Assembly (NCBI RefSeq): GCF_028583545.1
Contig: NZ_CP087106.1
Span: 5,191,001 to 5,255,000, forward strand
Direction: 5' to 3'
From: Methylobacterium sp. NMS14P
GTDB lineage: Bacteria; Pseudomonadota; Alphaproteobacteria; Rhizobiales; Beijerinckiaceae
Length of the DNA: 64,000 bases
The notes beneath the pieces were generated by a model, which saw only the letters and a list, made by a program, of their open reading frames with translations, did no database searches and had not been told where the DNA came from. The translations under genes and the position numbers were made by a program. This document shows positions 18,056 through 26,463 of this stretch, one piece after another; within the stretch, counting starts at the first letter, position 1; the number at the start of each line of letters is the position of its first letter.

Positions 18056-18784
18056 ATGGTCCGCGTCCCCCGCTCGCTCCCGGTCGGAGCTCTCGCCCTG
18101 CTCGCCTCCGGGCTGATTACCGGTCTCGTTGGGGGCGTTCTCGGCGGGACTTGCCTGGTCGCGACGGCGGCCCACGCCCAGGACGCGGCGGCGGCCCCGG
18201 ATGCGGGGGGTGGCGACGCGGCCCCGTCGCGGCGCGGGCGGCGGCACGGCCGCGAGCGGAGCAAGCGCGCCGAGAAGAAGACCGCGACCCCGCCCGGGAT
18301 GCAGCAGGCCACCCCGGTGGCGATCTTCGGCGACTGGAACGTGTTCGTGAACGGCGACGGCCGCAACAAGCTCTGCTACGCGATCGCGCAGCCGCAGACG
18401 CGCACGCCCAAGACCCTCAAGCGCGACACCGCCTACCTGTTCGTGAGCGTACGCAAGGGCGAGAACATCCAGAACGAGGTGGCGGTGATGCTGGGCTTCC
18501 CGTCGAAGCCCGCGGCCTCCCAGCTCAAGCCTGGCTCCGCGGCCGCGCCGAGTGACCCGAGCCTCAACCTCGGCGCCAGCCGCTACGGCCTCGTCGTGAA
18601 GGACGGCAATGCCTGGCTGCAGAACCCCGCCGAGGAGGCGCGGGTCGTCTCCGAGATGAGCGCCCGCAACCCGAAGCTGATCATCAAGACCACCTCGCTG
18701 CGCGGGAGCCCGACGAGCGACGAGTACGCGCTCGGCGGGTTCGCGGAGGCCATGAAGCGCACCCGCGACGAGTGCAGCAAGTAG
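18056..18784 (+). CDS. Invasion-associated locus B (IalB)-family protein
   Basis: About 242 residues, secreted or periplasmic: a signal peptide (LALLASGLITGLVGGVLGG ... AAHAQD) is followed by a basic/alanine-rich linker and an IalB fold beginning IFGDWNVFVN and LCYAIAQPQT. Only two cysteines (one in LCYA, one near the C-terminus in DECSK) remain in the mature part, which could pair. ATG 18056 has AGGAAG five bases upstream and is preferred to GTG 18050. IalB proteins are widespread in Rhizobiales; outside Bartonella the role is unclear. Confidence 0.85.
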   Translation: MVRVPRSLPVGALALLASGLITGLVGGVLGGTCLVATAAHAQDAAAAPDAGGGDAAPSRRGRRHGRERSKRAEKKTATPPGMQQATPVAIFGDWNVFVNGDGRNKLCYAIAQPQTRTPKTLKRDTAYLFVSVRKGENIQNEVAVMLGFPSKPAASQLKPGSAAAPSDPSLNLGASRYGLVVKDGNAWLQNPAEEARVVSEMSARNPKLIIKTTSLRGSPTSDEYALGGFAEAMKRTRDECSK

Positions 18785-18792
18785 CCGGCGAG

Positions 18793-19080
18793 TCAGGCCC
18801 GCCGCAGCGCGGGCCGGTGCGCCCGGGCGGGTGACCGGGTCCGGGCGCTCATGCGCGCGCGGGCGGCGCGGGCCGCCTGCTCGGCCGTGCGGAACACGGC
18901 GCCGTCGAGTCCGTCGAAATCGCGCGCGGACGAGAAGAACCGGACGCCGCGCCCCTCGGGGACGGCGATCCCGGCGGTGACCTCACCGATCTCGATCACC
19001 CGCGCGGGCTCGGTCGGCCCGAGGGCCGGGTCTGCGAGGTCGGGACGGTCTTCGGGCTGGTACTCTGCGAGACTGTGCAT
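18793..19080 (-). CDS. Small hypothetical protein
   Basis: 95 residues, family not recognised. The central part (RVIEIGEVTAGIAVPEGRGV, then RFFSSARDFDGLDGAVF) has a compact alternating pattern typical of a folded domain; the tail is arginine/alanine-rich. ATG 19080 is preceded by AGGGAG at a good distance. It converges on the IalB-type gene with an 8-nt gap. Confidence 0.65.
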   Translation of the reverse strand: MHSLAEYQPEDRPDLADPALGPTEPARVIEIGEVTAGIAVPEGRGVRFFSSARDFDGLDGAVFRTAEQAARAARARMSARTRSPARAHRPALRRA

Positions 19081-19487
19081 CGGATTGGGAACTCCCTGGG
19101 CCGGCTTCTCGCCGTGCCGGATCGCGGTGGCTGCTGCGGAGGGTCGACGGGGCTCAGCGTCGACAGCGCCGACGGGCGGCGGGGCAGCAGGGGGCGATCG
19201 GGAGCAGGGATCGAAGGGACGATGTGCGAGTGACCATCGGACGTCCTCCAGACTGAAGGACCGCGCGGCGCGGGGCCGGCGCAGTGCTTTAGCGTTTGAT
19301 CACGCGGCGCAAGCTACGCTTCTCAAATGACCGCGGCCGGCCTTGTCGAGCGCCCGAGGGGCTCGGCCGAACCGGCATCCCTGAAAATGGGCGCGGCGCC
19401 GCGCACCGTCAACGGAACGGACTTCCGATTTTCCGGATCCGCCTGGCAGGAAGCCGGTCCCGAGCGCGCGTCCGAGAGGCGGATCGT
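19081..19487. other. Intergenic region, no gene seen
   Basis: About 400 nt between the small hypothetical gene and the HAD phosphatase. It contains only shadow frames; I see no RNA or repeat. Confidence 0.4.
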
Positions 19488-20183
19488 TCAGGCCGCGGCG
19501 ATCACCGCGGCGAGGTCGGAGAAGTCCGAGAAGATCCGGGCCGCCCCGGCCTCCGCGAGCCCGGCGCCCGCCGGGTCGTGCCCCCAGTGGCCGCCGCCGG
19601 TGAAGCCCGCGACCCGCATGCCGGCGCTCCGGGCCGCCGTGACCCCGGGGACGCTGTCCTCGATCACCAGGCAGGCCGCCGGAGCGACGCCCATCCGCTC
19701 GGCGGCGAACAGGAACAGGTCGGGGAAGGGCTTGCCCCGCGCCACCTGCGCCGAGGAGAAGACGCGGTCGCCGAACAGGGGGAGCAGCCCGGTCAGCGTC
19801 AGGGAGTGGCGCAGCCGCACCGGGTCGCTGCTCGACGCGACGCAGACCGGCAGGCCCACGGCGGCGACCGCCTCGGCGACGCCGCGCATCGCCCGCAGCT
19901 CGGCGTCGAACAGCGCTAGGGTCTCGGCCTTCACCGCCTCGACGAAGCCGTCGGGCGCGGTGACGCCGTAGTCGCGGGCGACGTGCGCCATGATCGAGGG
20001 CATCGCGGTGCCGGTGAAGCGCGCCCGCACGGTGGCGAAGTCGATGTCCGCGCCGATCCGGTTGAGCCCGGCCGTCAGGCAGGCGAGGCTCAGGGGCTCG
20101 CTGTCGACCAGGACGCCGTCGCAATCGAAGATCACGAGGCCGAGATTCGTCGCGCGCGCGTCCAAGGTCGACCGTTCCCGCAC
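19488..20183 (-). CDS. HAD-family phosphatase (beta-phosphoglucomutase-like)
   Basis: 231 residues. HAD motifs: [14 protein letters not shown] (motif I with nucleophilic Asp at about residue 19), [11 protein letters not shown] (motif II), Lys in [17 protein letters not shown] (motif III) and [18 protein letters not shown] (motif IV). The DGVLVDSEP form and helical cap place it with phosphoglycolate-phosphatase/beta-PGM-like enzymes acting on small phosphorylated sugars. The substrate is not deducible. GTG 20183 is used; TTG 20165 would also fit. Confidence 0.88.
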   Translation of the reverse strand: MRERSTLDARATNLGLVIFDCDGVLVDSEPLSLACLTAGLNRIGADIDFATVRARFTGTAMPSIMAHVARDYGVTAPDGFVEAVKAETLALFDAELRAMRGVAEAVAAVGLPVCVASSSDPVRLRHSLTLTGLLPLFGDRVFSSAQVARGKPFPDLFLFAAERMGVAPAACLVIEDSVPGVTAARSAGMRVAGFTGGGHWGHDPAGAGLAEAGAARIFSDFSDLAAVIAAA

Positions 20184-20352
20184 GGCCCGCCGCCGCCGGG
20201 CGACCCTGTGGCACGGGTCCGAAGGCCCGGCAACCGTGCGGATCGACGCTCGCGCCGGGCGCTTGCACCTTGCGGCGCGGCCCCATACTCCCGGGGCGGG
20301 CGCGCCGCTCCGGCGCCCACGGCCCGTAAGGCAAGGCTCAGAAGGCCCCGCG

Positions 20353-20673
20353 ATGTTCCGCTTCCTGGCCCGCGTCCTGGGCTTCCTGCTGATGGCCGGC
20401 GGCTTCGTCGCGCTGGTCTACGACGGCGCCCGCTCCATCGCCAACAACGGGCTGCGGATGACGCCGCTCTCCGACGTGATCGCCACCCTGTTCAAGGACA
20501 AGGCCAGCGCCCTGCAGGGCAGCGTGGAGGGGGCGGCGCCCTGGCTCTGGCACATCCTGGGCCTGCCGCTCACCCTGGCGCCGGCCTCCCTGATCGGCCT
20601 CGGGCTCGGCGCGGTCCTGCTCTGGCTCGGCCAGCCGGGCCGGGAGCCGATCGGGTTCCTGACGAAGCCCTGA
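20353..20673 (+). CDS. Small membrane protein
   Basis: 106 residues with two hydrophobic segments ([20 protein letters not shown] at the N-terminus; [21 protein letters not shown] near the C-terminus) separated by an amphipathic region ([18 protein letters not shown]). I recall similar short proteins in other Rhizobiales but know no function for them. It is flanked by a divergent HAD gene and a convergent LOV gene, so it stands alone. Confidence 0.75.
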   Translation: MFRFLARVLGFLLMAGGFVALVYDGARSIANNGLRMTPLSDVIATLFKDKASALQGSVEGAAPWLWHILGLPLTLAPASLIGLGLGAVLLWLGQPGREPIGFLTKP

Positions 20674-20686
20674 CCCTCCGGGCGGC

Positions 20687-21181
20687 CTAGCGGGCCGCGA
20701 GCTTGGCCTCGGCCTCGGCCAGGGCGGCCTTCAGCCGCTCGATCTCGGCGGTCAGCGCGTAGTGCGCGCTGACGTCGAGCTGCGAGGCGAAGAAGTAGAC
20801 CACCCGGCCCGCCTCGTCCCGTACCGGCCCGACGTAGAGGGCGTTCTGGAAGGTCGAGCCGTCCTTGCGGTAGTTGAGGACGTCGACCCGGACATCCTCC
20901 TCCCGCCGGACGGCCGCCCGGAGGCGGTCGACGGCCGCCGCCTCGGTGTCGGGCCCCTGCAGGAAGCGGCAATTCCGGCCGACCACCTCCATCCGGGTGT
21001 AGCCGGTCAGCTTCAGGAACGCGTCGTTCACGAAGACGATCGGGTTATCGTGCTGGGCCGGATCGGTGATGATCATCGGCATGCGGGTCGCCCGCACGGC
21101 GGCCGCGAAGGGGTCGCCCCGGTGCGCCCCCGCCTTGAGGTCGTCCGGCACGTGGCTCGTGGCGGTCCCGCCCGTCTCCAT
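20687..21181 (-). CDS. Short LOV blue-light photoreceptor
   Basis: 164 residues consisting of a single PAS/LOV domain with helical extensions. The flavin-binding signature GRNCRFLQG is intact, with the photoactive Cys at residue 71, and the conserved VNDAFLKLTGY, NYRKDGSTFQNALYV and FASQLDVS strands are present. A C-terminal coiled helix (AEIERLKAALAEAEAKLAAR) probably dimerises. No kinase, HTH or other output domain is fused, so it is a short LOV protein like those of Pseudomonas putida and Dinoroseobacter (family knowledge). It should bind FMN and act through a partner. Confidence 0.9.
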   Translation of the reverse strand: METGGTATSHVPDDLKAGAHRGDPFAAAVRATRMPMIITDPAQHDNPIVFVNDAFLKLTGYTRMEVVGRNCRFLQGPDTEAAAVDRLRAAVRREEDVRVDVLNYRKDGSTFQNALYVGPVRDEAGRVVYFFASQLDVSAHYALTAEIERLKAALAEAEAKLAAR

Positions 21182-21318
21182 CCGGATCAGCCCCTCATAG
21201 CGCCGCGCAGGGCCGCCATCCGGCCCCCGCCTCTCGGGGCAACAAGCCGGAATTTGCCCGCGAGGTCCAGTCTCTCGCGGCGCGGTTCGCGGAGGCCTGC
21301 CACCAGCAGTCCCCGGCC

Positions 21319-21402
21319 GAGAACCCGGCCAGGAACCCGGCCGAGAACCCGGCCAGGAACCCGGCCAGGAACCCGGCCAGGAACCCGGCCAGGAACCCGG
21401 CC
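21319..21402. repeat. 12-bp tandem repeat, 7 units
   Basis: Seven perfectly spaced 12-nt units, AGGAACCCGGCC or GAGAACCCGGCC, in the gap between the LOV gene and a small membrane protein gene. Because 12 is divisible by 3, several frames stay open (AGFL on minus, NPAR/NPAE on plus). No start codon and ribosome binding site fit either, so I do not call a gene. Confidence 0.9.
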
Positions 21403-21468
21403 GGCTGTTGCGGCCTGGGCGGCACCGGCGTCAGCGGCCCGGTGGGAACCGGCGTCGCCGCCTGAGCC

Positions 21469-21636
21469 TCACGGGCTCCGGCTGTCGGGCCGCGTCTGCG
21501 GGCTCGGCACCGGGGCGCCGGCGGCGCTGCCCCGCAGGGGCGGCGTGCTGTTCGGGCTGCGCAGCACGATCAGGACGCTGCCGAGGACCGAGAGCGCGAG
21601 GGCGGTCGCGAGGAGGATGAAGAGCCAGCGGGGCAT
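21469..21636 (-). CDS. 55-residue single-pass membrane protein
   Basis: Begins MPRWLFILLATALALSVLGS, a clear membrane anchor, followed by a short proline/serine-rich tail with no recognisable domain. It starts 9 nt after the stop of the FAD monooxygenase gene and is probably translated from the same mRNA. Function unknown. Confidence 0.6.
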   Translation of the reverse strand: MPRWLFILLATALALSVLGSVLIVLRSPNSTPPLRGSAAGAPVPSPQTRPDSRSP

Positions 21637-21645
21637 CCGGGGCCG

Positions 21646-23172
21646 TTAGCACATCGGAGCCGGCGCGCCGAGCGGCGCGCACGGCGGCGGACCGAACCAG
21701 CGGCCCACCGCCTCCCGCAGGCCGTCGAGGGCGTGCGCCGCCCCCGTCCAGGCGATGCAGCCGTCGGGACGGACCAGCATCGAGGGCCCCTCCGGGACCG
21801 CGACGCAGGTCACCCGCTCCGTGGCCGCGGCGACCATCCGGGAGGCCGCGCCGTCGGCGCTGCCGTCGACCAGGAGGCCCCGTCCGTCCTGCATCGCGCC
21901 GTAGAGCGTCGCGCCGCCGGGGCCGAGCGGCCCGTCGCCGGCCAGCCGGCCGACCGCGTCCTCGGCCGAGCCGAGATCGTACCGGGCGCTCAGGCCGCGC
22001 ATCAGGCCGCCGAGGATCCGGCTGACCTCGTCGCTCTCCAGGAGCCGCGCCATCAGGTCGCGCAGCGCGCCCGATTGCGGATCGGGCCGCAGGATCGCCG
22101 CCTGGGCGCGGGTGTTGGCCGTGACGGCCTCGGCCACCGGGCGCCGCTCGGCCGTGTAGGTGTCGAGCAGGCTCTCGGGCATCTCCCCGCGCAGCACGGC
22201 GGCGAGCTTCCAGCCGAGATTGGCGGCGTCGCCCAGGCCGAGGCTCAGGCCCTGGCCGCCGAAGGGCGCGTGGACGTGCGCCGCGTCGCCAGCGAGCAGC
22301 ACGCGGCCCCGGCGGTAGGTGTCGACGAGGCGCGTGTTGTCGGCCCACCGGTTCGCGACCTCGACCCGGGCGACGCGGACATCCGTGCCGCTGACCCGGC
22401 GCAGCACGGTCTCGATCTCGTCGCGGGTGACGGGCGCCTGCCGGTCGGCCGGCGGGCCGCTGAAATCCAGCATGAACAGGCGGCGCGGGAACGGCCCGTT
22501 TCCGTAGACGCCCCCCGGTCCGCGGTGCCAGCCGACCGGCAGCGCGCCGGCGGGATCGTCGAGATCGGCGATCGCCTGGTACATGGTCAGCGTCGGCGGC
22601 GTGCCGGGGAACGCGAAGCCGGCCATCTTGCGGACCGCGCTGCGGCCGCCGTCGCAGCCGACGAGATAGGCGCAGCGGACGCGCGCGTCGCCCGTCGGCG
22701 CGGTCCAGGCCACCTCGACCCCGTCGGCCGCCTCCGCGAAGCCCGTGAGCGTGCAGCCGCGGCGCAGGTCGATCCCGAGCGCCGCGGCGCGGTCGAGCAG
22801 CATGGCTTCGAGGCTCTGCTGATCGACCGCGCGCATGCGCCGGTCCGGTTCCGCCTGGGGGTCGCGGCGGATGAACAGGAAGCCGAAATGGCCGCTGACC
22901 TTCGCCCCGCGCGGGCCGCCGCCGATCTGACCCGGCAAGCGGTCCATCGCCGCGAGGCTCCGCGCCTCGGCGGCCTCGATCGCCGCGCCCATCCCCCGCC
23001 GCTGCAGCGCCTCGACGCCCAGTGGGCCGATCCCCAGCGCCTTGATGGTAGTGCTCGGCGCGGTGAGGCGCTCCAGCACCCGGACGCGCGCGCCCCCGAG
23101 GGTCAGCTCGATGGCGGTGAGGAGCCCGACCGGCCCGGCTCCGGCCACGACGACGTCGATCGGCTCTTTCAT
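21646..23172 (-). CDS. FAD-dependent aromatic hydroxylase-type monooxygenase
   Basis: 508 residues, PheA/TfdB-like flavoprotein hydroxylase group. N-terminal Rossmann motif VVVAGAGPVGLLTAIEL, a DG motif in LVGCDGGRSAVRKMAG, and the second FAD motif RVLLAGDAAHVHAPFGGQGL. The C-terminal thioredoxin-like domain is present but reduced. Substrates of this family are phenols and antibiotics such as tetracycline or rifampicin; nothing here decides which. It is transcribed divergently from a TetR regulator across a perfect 29-bp palindrome, so it is almost certainly under that repressor's control. Confidence 0.92.
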   Translation of the reverse strand: MKEPIDVVVAGAGPVGLLTAIELTLGGARVRVLERLTAPSTTIKALGIGPLGVEALQRRGMGAAIEAAEARSLAAMDRLPGQIGGGPRGAKVSGHFGFLFIRRDPQAEPDRRMRAVDQQSLEAMLLDRAAALGIDLRRGCTLTGFAEAADGVEVAWTAPTGDARVRCAYLVGCDGGRSAVRKMAGFAFPGTPPTLTMYQAIADLDDPAGALPVGWHRGPGGVYGNGPFPRRLFMLDFSGPPADRQAPVTRDEIETVLRRVSGTDVRVARVEVANRWADNTRLVDTYRRGRVLLAGDAAHVHAPFGGQGLSLGLGDAANLGWKLAAVLRGEMPESLLDTYTAERRPVAEAVTANTRAQAAILRPDPQSGALRDLMARLLESDEVSRILGGLMRGLSARYDLGSAEDAVGRLAGDGPLGPGGATLYGAMQDGRGLLVDGSADGAASRMVAAATERVTCVAVPEGPSMLVRPDGCIAWTGAAHALDGLREAVGRWFGPPPCAPLGAPAPMC

Positions 23173-23180
23173 GGACTCGA

Positions 23181-23209
23181 TCCATTTATGGACTCAGTCC
23201 ATAAATGGA
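23181..23209. promoter_or_regulatory. Perfect 29-bp palindromic operator
   Basis: TCCATTTATGGACT, one central C, then AGTCCATAAATGGA: a perfect 14-bp inverted repeat. It lies 8 nt from the monooxygenase start and 18 nt from the TetR start, so one dimer pair bound here could block both genes. It is strikingly AT-rich for this genome. An extra half-like ATGGACT occurs at 23171-23177, inside the first codons of the monooxygenase. Confidence 0.85.
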
Positions 23210-23227
23210 TGTGGTATGAGATAGCGC

Positions 23228-23881
23228 ATGTCAACGCCCCCCGACCGCCGGTCCCGCAAGCGCCTCGCCACCCGGCAGGCCATCTCCGACGCCGCCACGC
23301 AGCTGTTCCTGGAGCGCGGCTTCGACGCCGTGACGGTGGATGAGATCGCGGCGGCGGCCGATGTCGGCCGGATGACCGTGTTCAACCACTTCCCCCGCAA
23401 GGAGGACATGTTCTACGACCGCGACGAGGCGGGCCGCGAACTCCTGCGCGAGACCCTGCGGCAGCGCGATCCCCGCGTCGCGCCGGTCGAGACGCTGCGC
23501 CAGCTGGCCCACCGGCTGGTGACGGACCGGAACCCGGTCGTGGAATTCTCCGCGCGCAGCGGCGCCTTCGTGGCGACCGTGGCGGGGAGCGAGACGCTCA
23601 AGGCCCGGGCCCGGGCGATCCGTGACGAGCTCGCGGCCGTGGTGCGGGTCGCGCTCGCCGAATCCGTCGGGCGCGGGCCGGAGGATCCCGACGCCGACCT
23701 GGCGGCCGGCCTGCTGCTGGCGACCTGGAGCGTGGCCTTCCTCCAGGCGCACCGGACCTTCCGGGCGACCCGGCGGACGGAGGCGGCGAACGCCGCCTTC
23801 CTGGCGATCATCGACCGGGGTACGGCCGGGATGCGGGCGGCGCTGGCCGGCACGCCCTACGCGGCGGCCGCCGCGTCCTGA
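23228..23881 (+). CDS. TetR/AcrR-family transcriptional repressor
   Basis: 217 residues. The N-terminal HTH is typical: TRQAISDAATQLFLERGF, VTVDEIAAAADVGRMTVFNHFPRKEDMF split over two helices. The C-terminal all-helical ligand domain (about residues 75-210) has no obvious relative. Divergent from the FAD monooxygenase, with a shared perfect palindrome, which fits autoregulation plus control of the enzyme in response to an aromatic or drug-like inducer (inference). Confidence 0.95.
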   Translation: MSTPPDRRSRKRLATRQAISDAATQLFLERGFDAVTVDEIAAAADVGRMTVFNHFPRKEDMFYDRDEAGRELLRETLRQRDPRVAPVETLRQLAHRLVTDRNPVVEFSARSGAFVATVAGSETLKARARAIRDELAAVVRVALAESVGRGPEDPDADLAAGLLLATWSVAFLQAHRTFRATRRTEAANAAFLAIIDRGTAGMRAALAGTPYAAAAAS

Positions 23882-23909
23882 GGATCGGCGGCCGCCGCGC
23901 GGGCCCGGC

Positions 23910-24830
23910 CTACGGCGCCTTCAGCACCGCCCGGCAGGCGGCGGGCAGCGCCGCCATGGTCATGGCGGGCTTGGCCTTCGGCGGCGTCTTCGGCGGCTTC
24001 GGGTGGAGCACCGCGTCCGAGAACCAGTAGCCGAGGTCGTCGCAGCCGTCGCCGGACGGGGGCGCGCCCTGCGGCTGACAATCCTCCTGGCCGGCCGGGC
24101 AGGCGAGCCGGATATGGTAGTGGTAATTGTGCCCGTACATTGGGCGCACCTTGGACATCCAGCGGCTGCCCGCGGCGTCGCGGCAGAGGGCCTTCTTGAT
24201 CGCCGCGTTGACGAAGATGCGCTCCACCTCCGGCTGCTCGGCGGTGATCTTGATCAGCTGCAGGTGCGTCGGCGTCCAGACCTCGGGATCGATGTCGAGG
24301 CGGTCGCGGCGGACCATGTCGGTGGCCGAGGTCTCCTCGCGCTCCGCCCGGCTCATGCGGTGGTCGGGCATCGGCGTCAGCCAGACATCGGCGTCGATGC
24401 CGATCTGGTGCGAGGCGTGGCCGGTGATCATCGGGCCGCCCCGCGGCTGGGCCATGTCGCCCACGAGCAGGCCGGGCCAGCCGACCCGGGCGGCCTTCTG
24501 CGACAGCCGCTCGATGAAGTCGACGAGGTAGGGCGTGCCCCACATCCGGTTGCGGGACGGGCGCATGACCTGCCAGTTCGGCCCGTCCATCGGCAGCGCC
24601 TCGCCGCCGGCGAAGCAGCCCTTGGCGTAGAAGCCGTAGATGTGGGCCGGACCGGAGGACGCCTTGGTGACCCGCCCGAACAGGGCCTTGGCGGGCGTCG
24701 AGGGCGCGTCGGGATGCTCCAGGGGCGGCAGCGGCTTCGGATTGACGCTGCCGCGATCCTGGGCCTGCGCGGCGGCGGGCAGGAGCAGGGCGGCGAGCGC
24801 GAGGCTCTGGGCGAAACGCGGCATCGGCAT
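23910..24830 (-). CDS. mepA: Penicillin-insensitive murein endopeptidase MepA
   Basis: 306 residues with signal peptide (SLALAALLLPAAAQAQD). A LAS-family zinc peptidase that cleaves D-Ala-meso-DAP crosslinks in periplasmic peptidoglycan. Zinc and catalytic motifs are present: GHASHQIGIDADVWL with His/Asp ligands and YGHNYHYHIRLAC with the HYH motif. Cysteines (GCFAGG, LACPAGQEDC, GDGCDD) match the family's disulfides. The proline/lysine-rich insert PKPPKTPPKAKP lies near the C-terminus. ATG 24830 is used; ATG 24824 is equally possible. Confidence 0.93.
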   Translation of the reverse strand: MPMPRFAQSLALAALLLPAAAQAQDRGSVNPKPLPPLEHPDAPSTPAKALFGRVTKASSGPAHIYGFYAKGCFAGGEALPMDGPNWQVMRPSRNRMWGTPYLVDFIERLSQKAARVGWPGLLVGDMAQPRGGPMITGHASHQIGIDADVWLTPMPDHRMSRAEREETSATDMVRRDRLDIDPEVWTPTHLQLIKITAEQPEVERIFVNAAIKKALCRDAAGSRWMSKVRPMYGHNYHYHIRLACPAGQEDCQPQGAPPSGDGCDDLGYWFSDAVLHPKPPKTPPKAKPAMTMAALPAACRAVLKAP

Positions 24831-24951
24831 GCGGGGGGCTGTTCGTCCGGCTGAAGAGGGCGGGCGCGGGCGCCCGCCGGAACGTGGCCCAGGGGCGGGG
24901 CGTTTTTCGGGCAGACGGCGCGCGCCGCGCGGAAACGGTCGGGAGGCGACG

Positions 24952-25368
24952 ATGACGGCCACGGGAACGGGAACGGCGACCGGTCAGCCCGGCACGGCGG
25001 ATCCCGCCGACAGGGCGCCCCGCCGCCTGATCGCCAGCGATCGGGTCATCGGGACGGATGTCCGCCGGCCCGACGGGACCCGGGTCGGACGGATCGAGCG
25101 GCTGATGCTCGACAAGGTCTCCGGCCGGGTCGCCTACGCGGTGATGAGCTTCGGCGGATTCCTGGGCCTCGGCGAGGACTTCTACACGCTGCCCTGGTCG
25201 GTGCTGCGGTTCGAGCCGCAGCACGACGCCTACGTGGTCGACATCACCGAGGAGCAGCTGCGCGCCGCCCCGGCCCGCACCCCCGAGGGCACCGATCCGG
25301 CCGCGGACGGCGCCTGGGAGGAGCAGATCCACCGCTACTACGACGCGGCGCCCTACTGGGGCATCTAG
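24952..25368 (+). CDS. PRC-barrel domain protein
   Basis: 138 residues. The PRC-barrel core runs from residue 28 to about 100 (LIASDRVIGTDVRRPDGTRV, RIERLMLDKVSGRVAYAVMSFGG split over strands, then YTLPWSVLRFEP). The tail HRYYDAAPYWGI is typical of small stress-related PRC-barrel proteins of Rhizobiales. Soluble, with no signal peptide; a conserved role is not known. GGGAGG lies eight bases before ATG 24952. It converges on the ParB-like gene. Confidence 0.88.
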   Translation: MTATGTGTATGQPGTADPADRAPRRLIASDRVIGTDVRRPDGTRVGRIERLMLDKVSGRVAYAVMSFGGFLGLGEDFYTLPWSVLRFEPQHDAYVVDITEEQLRAAPARTPEGTDPAADGAWEEQIHRYYDAAPYWGI

Positions 25369-25393
25369 GCGGCGCCGCGACCGTCGGCGGGTC

Positions 25394-26020
25394 TCAGCGG
25401 ACGTGGCGCGTGACCGGCCCGCACCAGCCGGGCAGGTAGTCGGCGTCCTTGGACTTGGCGAGCGACATCGCCCGCTCCAGGGCCGAGGAGAAGTCGTTCT
25501 CGATCCGCTTCTCCTTGATGTTCCGCCGCAGGAAGTCGGCCCAGAGGAACTCGCTGAACGGCGTCGTGTCCTTCGCGAAGCCGCCGGCCCGGCGCAGCTC
25601 GCCGGCGAGGCTGCGATAGGGGTCGTCCACCAGGGCGTCGACCGATTTCGGGATGTCGTCGAAGTGCTGGCGCACGCCGTCGGCGTCGTAGGGATGGGTC
25701 CAGGACTTGTGGTCGCAGACCGTCCAGAACGCACCCTTGTCGAGGTAGTGCAGGTCGGCCACCACGGTGACGAGCACGCTCTCGACGCCCTCCTCGTGCA
25801 GGGCGCGGGAGAGGTGATGGTGGTCGATGATGTAGTGGCGCTTCTTCGGGCCGAGCAGCGTCGGGATCATGTGGGCGCCGAGGAATTCCTTCTTCTTCTC
25901 GCCGTCGTAGTCCCGCCAGCGCCGCCGCTTCTCCGCCACTTCCCGGTAGCCCACCGTCATCTGCGTCGGGCGCAGCTCCGCGATCGGGATGGTCTTGAGC
26001 AGCGGCTCTCGGTTGGCCAT
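25394..26020 (-). CDS. ParB-like (ParBc_2-type) protein
   Basis: 208 residues. The N-terminal IPIAELRPTQMTVGYREV and the IIDHHHLSRALHEEG motif match the ParB-like nuclease/sulfiredoxin-fold family PF08857. This is not the chromosome-segregating ParB: there is no HTH or KorB-like domain and no ParA nearby. Basic patches (KKRHYI, EKRRRWRDYDGEKKK) could contact nucleic acid or nucleotide. The biochemical activity of this family is poorly known. Adjacent genes do not suggest a role. Confidence 0.82.
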   Translation of the reverse strand: MANREPLLKTIPIAELRPTQMTVGYREVAEKRRRWRDYDGEKKKEFLGAHMIPTLLGPKKRHYIIDHHHLSRALHEEGVESVLVTVVADLHYLDKGAFWTVCDHKSWTHPYDADGVRQHFDDIPKSVDALVDDPYRSLAGELRRAGGFAKDTTPFSEFLWADFLRRNIKEKRIENDFSSALERAMSLAKSKDADYLPGWCGPVTRHVR

Positions 26021-26101
26021 GAGGTCTCCTTCCTGCGTGGATTTGTCACGCGATCGTCACAACCTATTCAGGATCGGGAGACCGGCCAGGGCGCGCGGCG
26101 C

Positions 26102-26326
26102 TCACGTTTCCGGCATCGCGCGGACGGCTTCCAGCACGAACACGCGGATCGCCGACGACAGGTTCTGCCCGTCGCGGCCGGCGTCGATGTGCCCGATGAG
26201 GGCCTGGACCGACTGGCCCCGCGCCTCCGCGATCGCCCGCAGGGACACCCAGAACGGGTCCTCCAGCGACACGCTGGTCCGGTGGCCGGCGATCATCACG
26301 GAGCGCTTAGTGATGCCCGGGCTCAT
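26102..26326 (-). CDS. Ribbon-helix-helix domain protein
   Basis: 74 residues. RHH_4-type fold (PF13467): strand RTSVSLEDPFW, helix WVSLRAIAEARGQSVQALIG, turn, then helix LSSAIRVFVLEAVRAM. Likely a small dimeric DNA-binding protein. In many alphaproteobacteria it follows DUF4169 and fumC, as here; repeat copy C has been inserted between it and DUF4169. Confidence 0.88.
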   Translation of the reverse strand: MSPGITKRSVMIAGHRTSVSLEDPFWVSLRAIAEARGQSVQALIGHIDAGRDGQNLSSAIRVFVLEAVRAMPET

Positions 26327-26346
26327 GGCGAGGCGGCTGCGCGTCC

Positions 26347-26436
26347 CGTCCTCGCGAGTGGAGCGAAGCGATCCAGGGCAGCGCGACCCTGGTCTGCGTG
26401 GCGCGACTGGATCGCTTCGCTCCGCTCGCGAGGACG
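26347..26436. repeat. Dispersed palindromic repeat, copy C
   Basis: CGTCCTCGCGAGTGGAGCGA...GCGATCCAGGG, variable centre, then CTGGATCGCTTCGCTCCG...GCGAGGACG. It separates DUF4169 from the RHH gene inside an otherwise conserved gene string. Confidence 0.9.
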
Positions 26437-26463
26437 GTGGGGCTGCTGCATCCGGATTTGCTC

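Noticed and set aside
21195..21425. Open frame with repeated AGFL units over the 12-bp tandem repeat
   Set aside because: It stays open only because the repeat length is a multiple of three; no ribosome binding site and no folded region. The plus-strand NPAR frame has no start codon.
25394..26326. Plasmid or chromosome partition (parAB/parS) locus
   Set aside because: The ParB-like protein lacks the HTH and KorB-type domains, there is no ParA, and the RHH protein belongs to the fumC-DUF4169 string.
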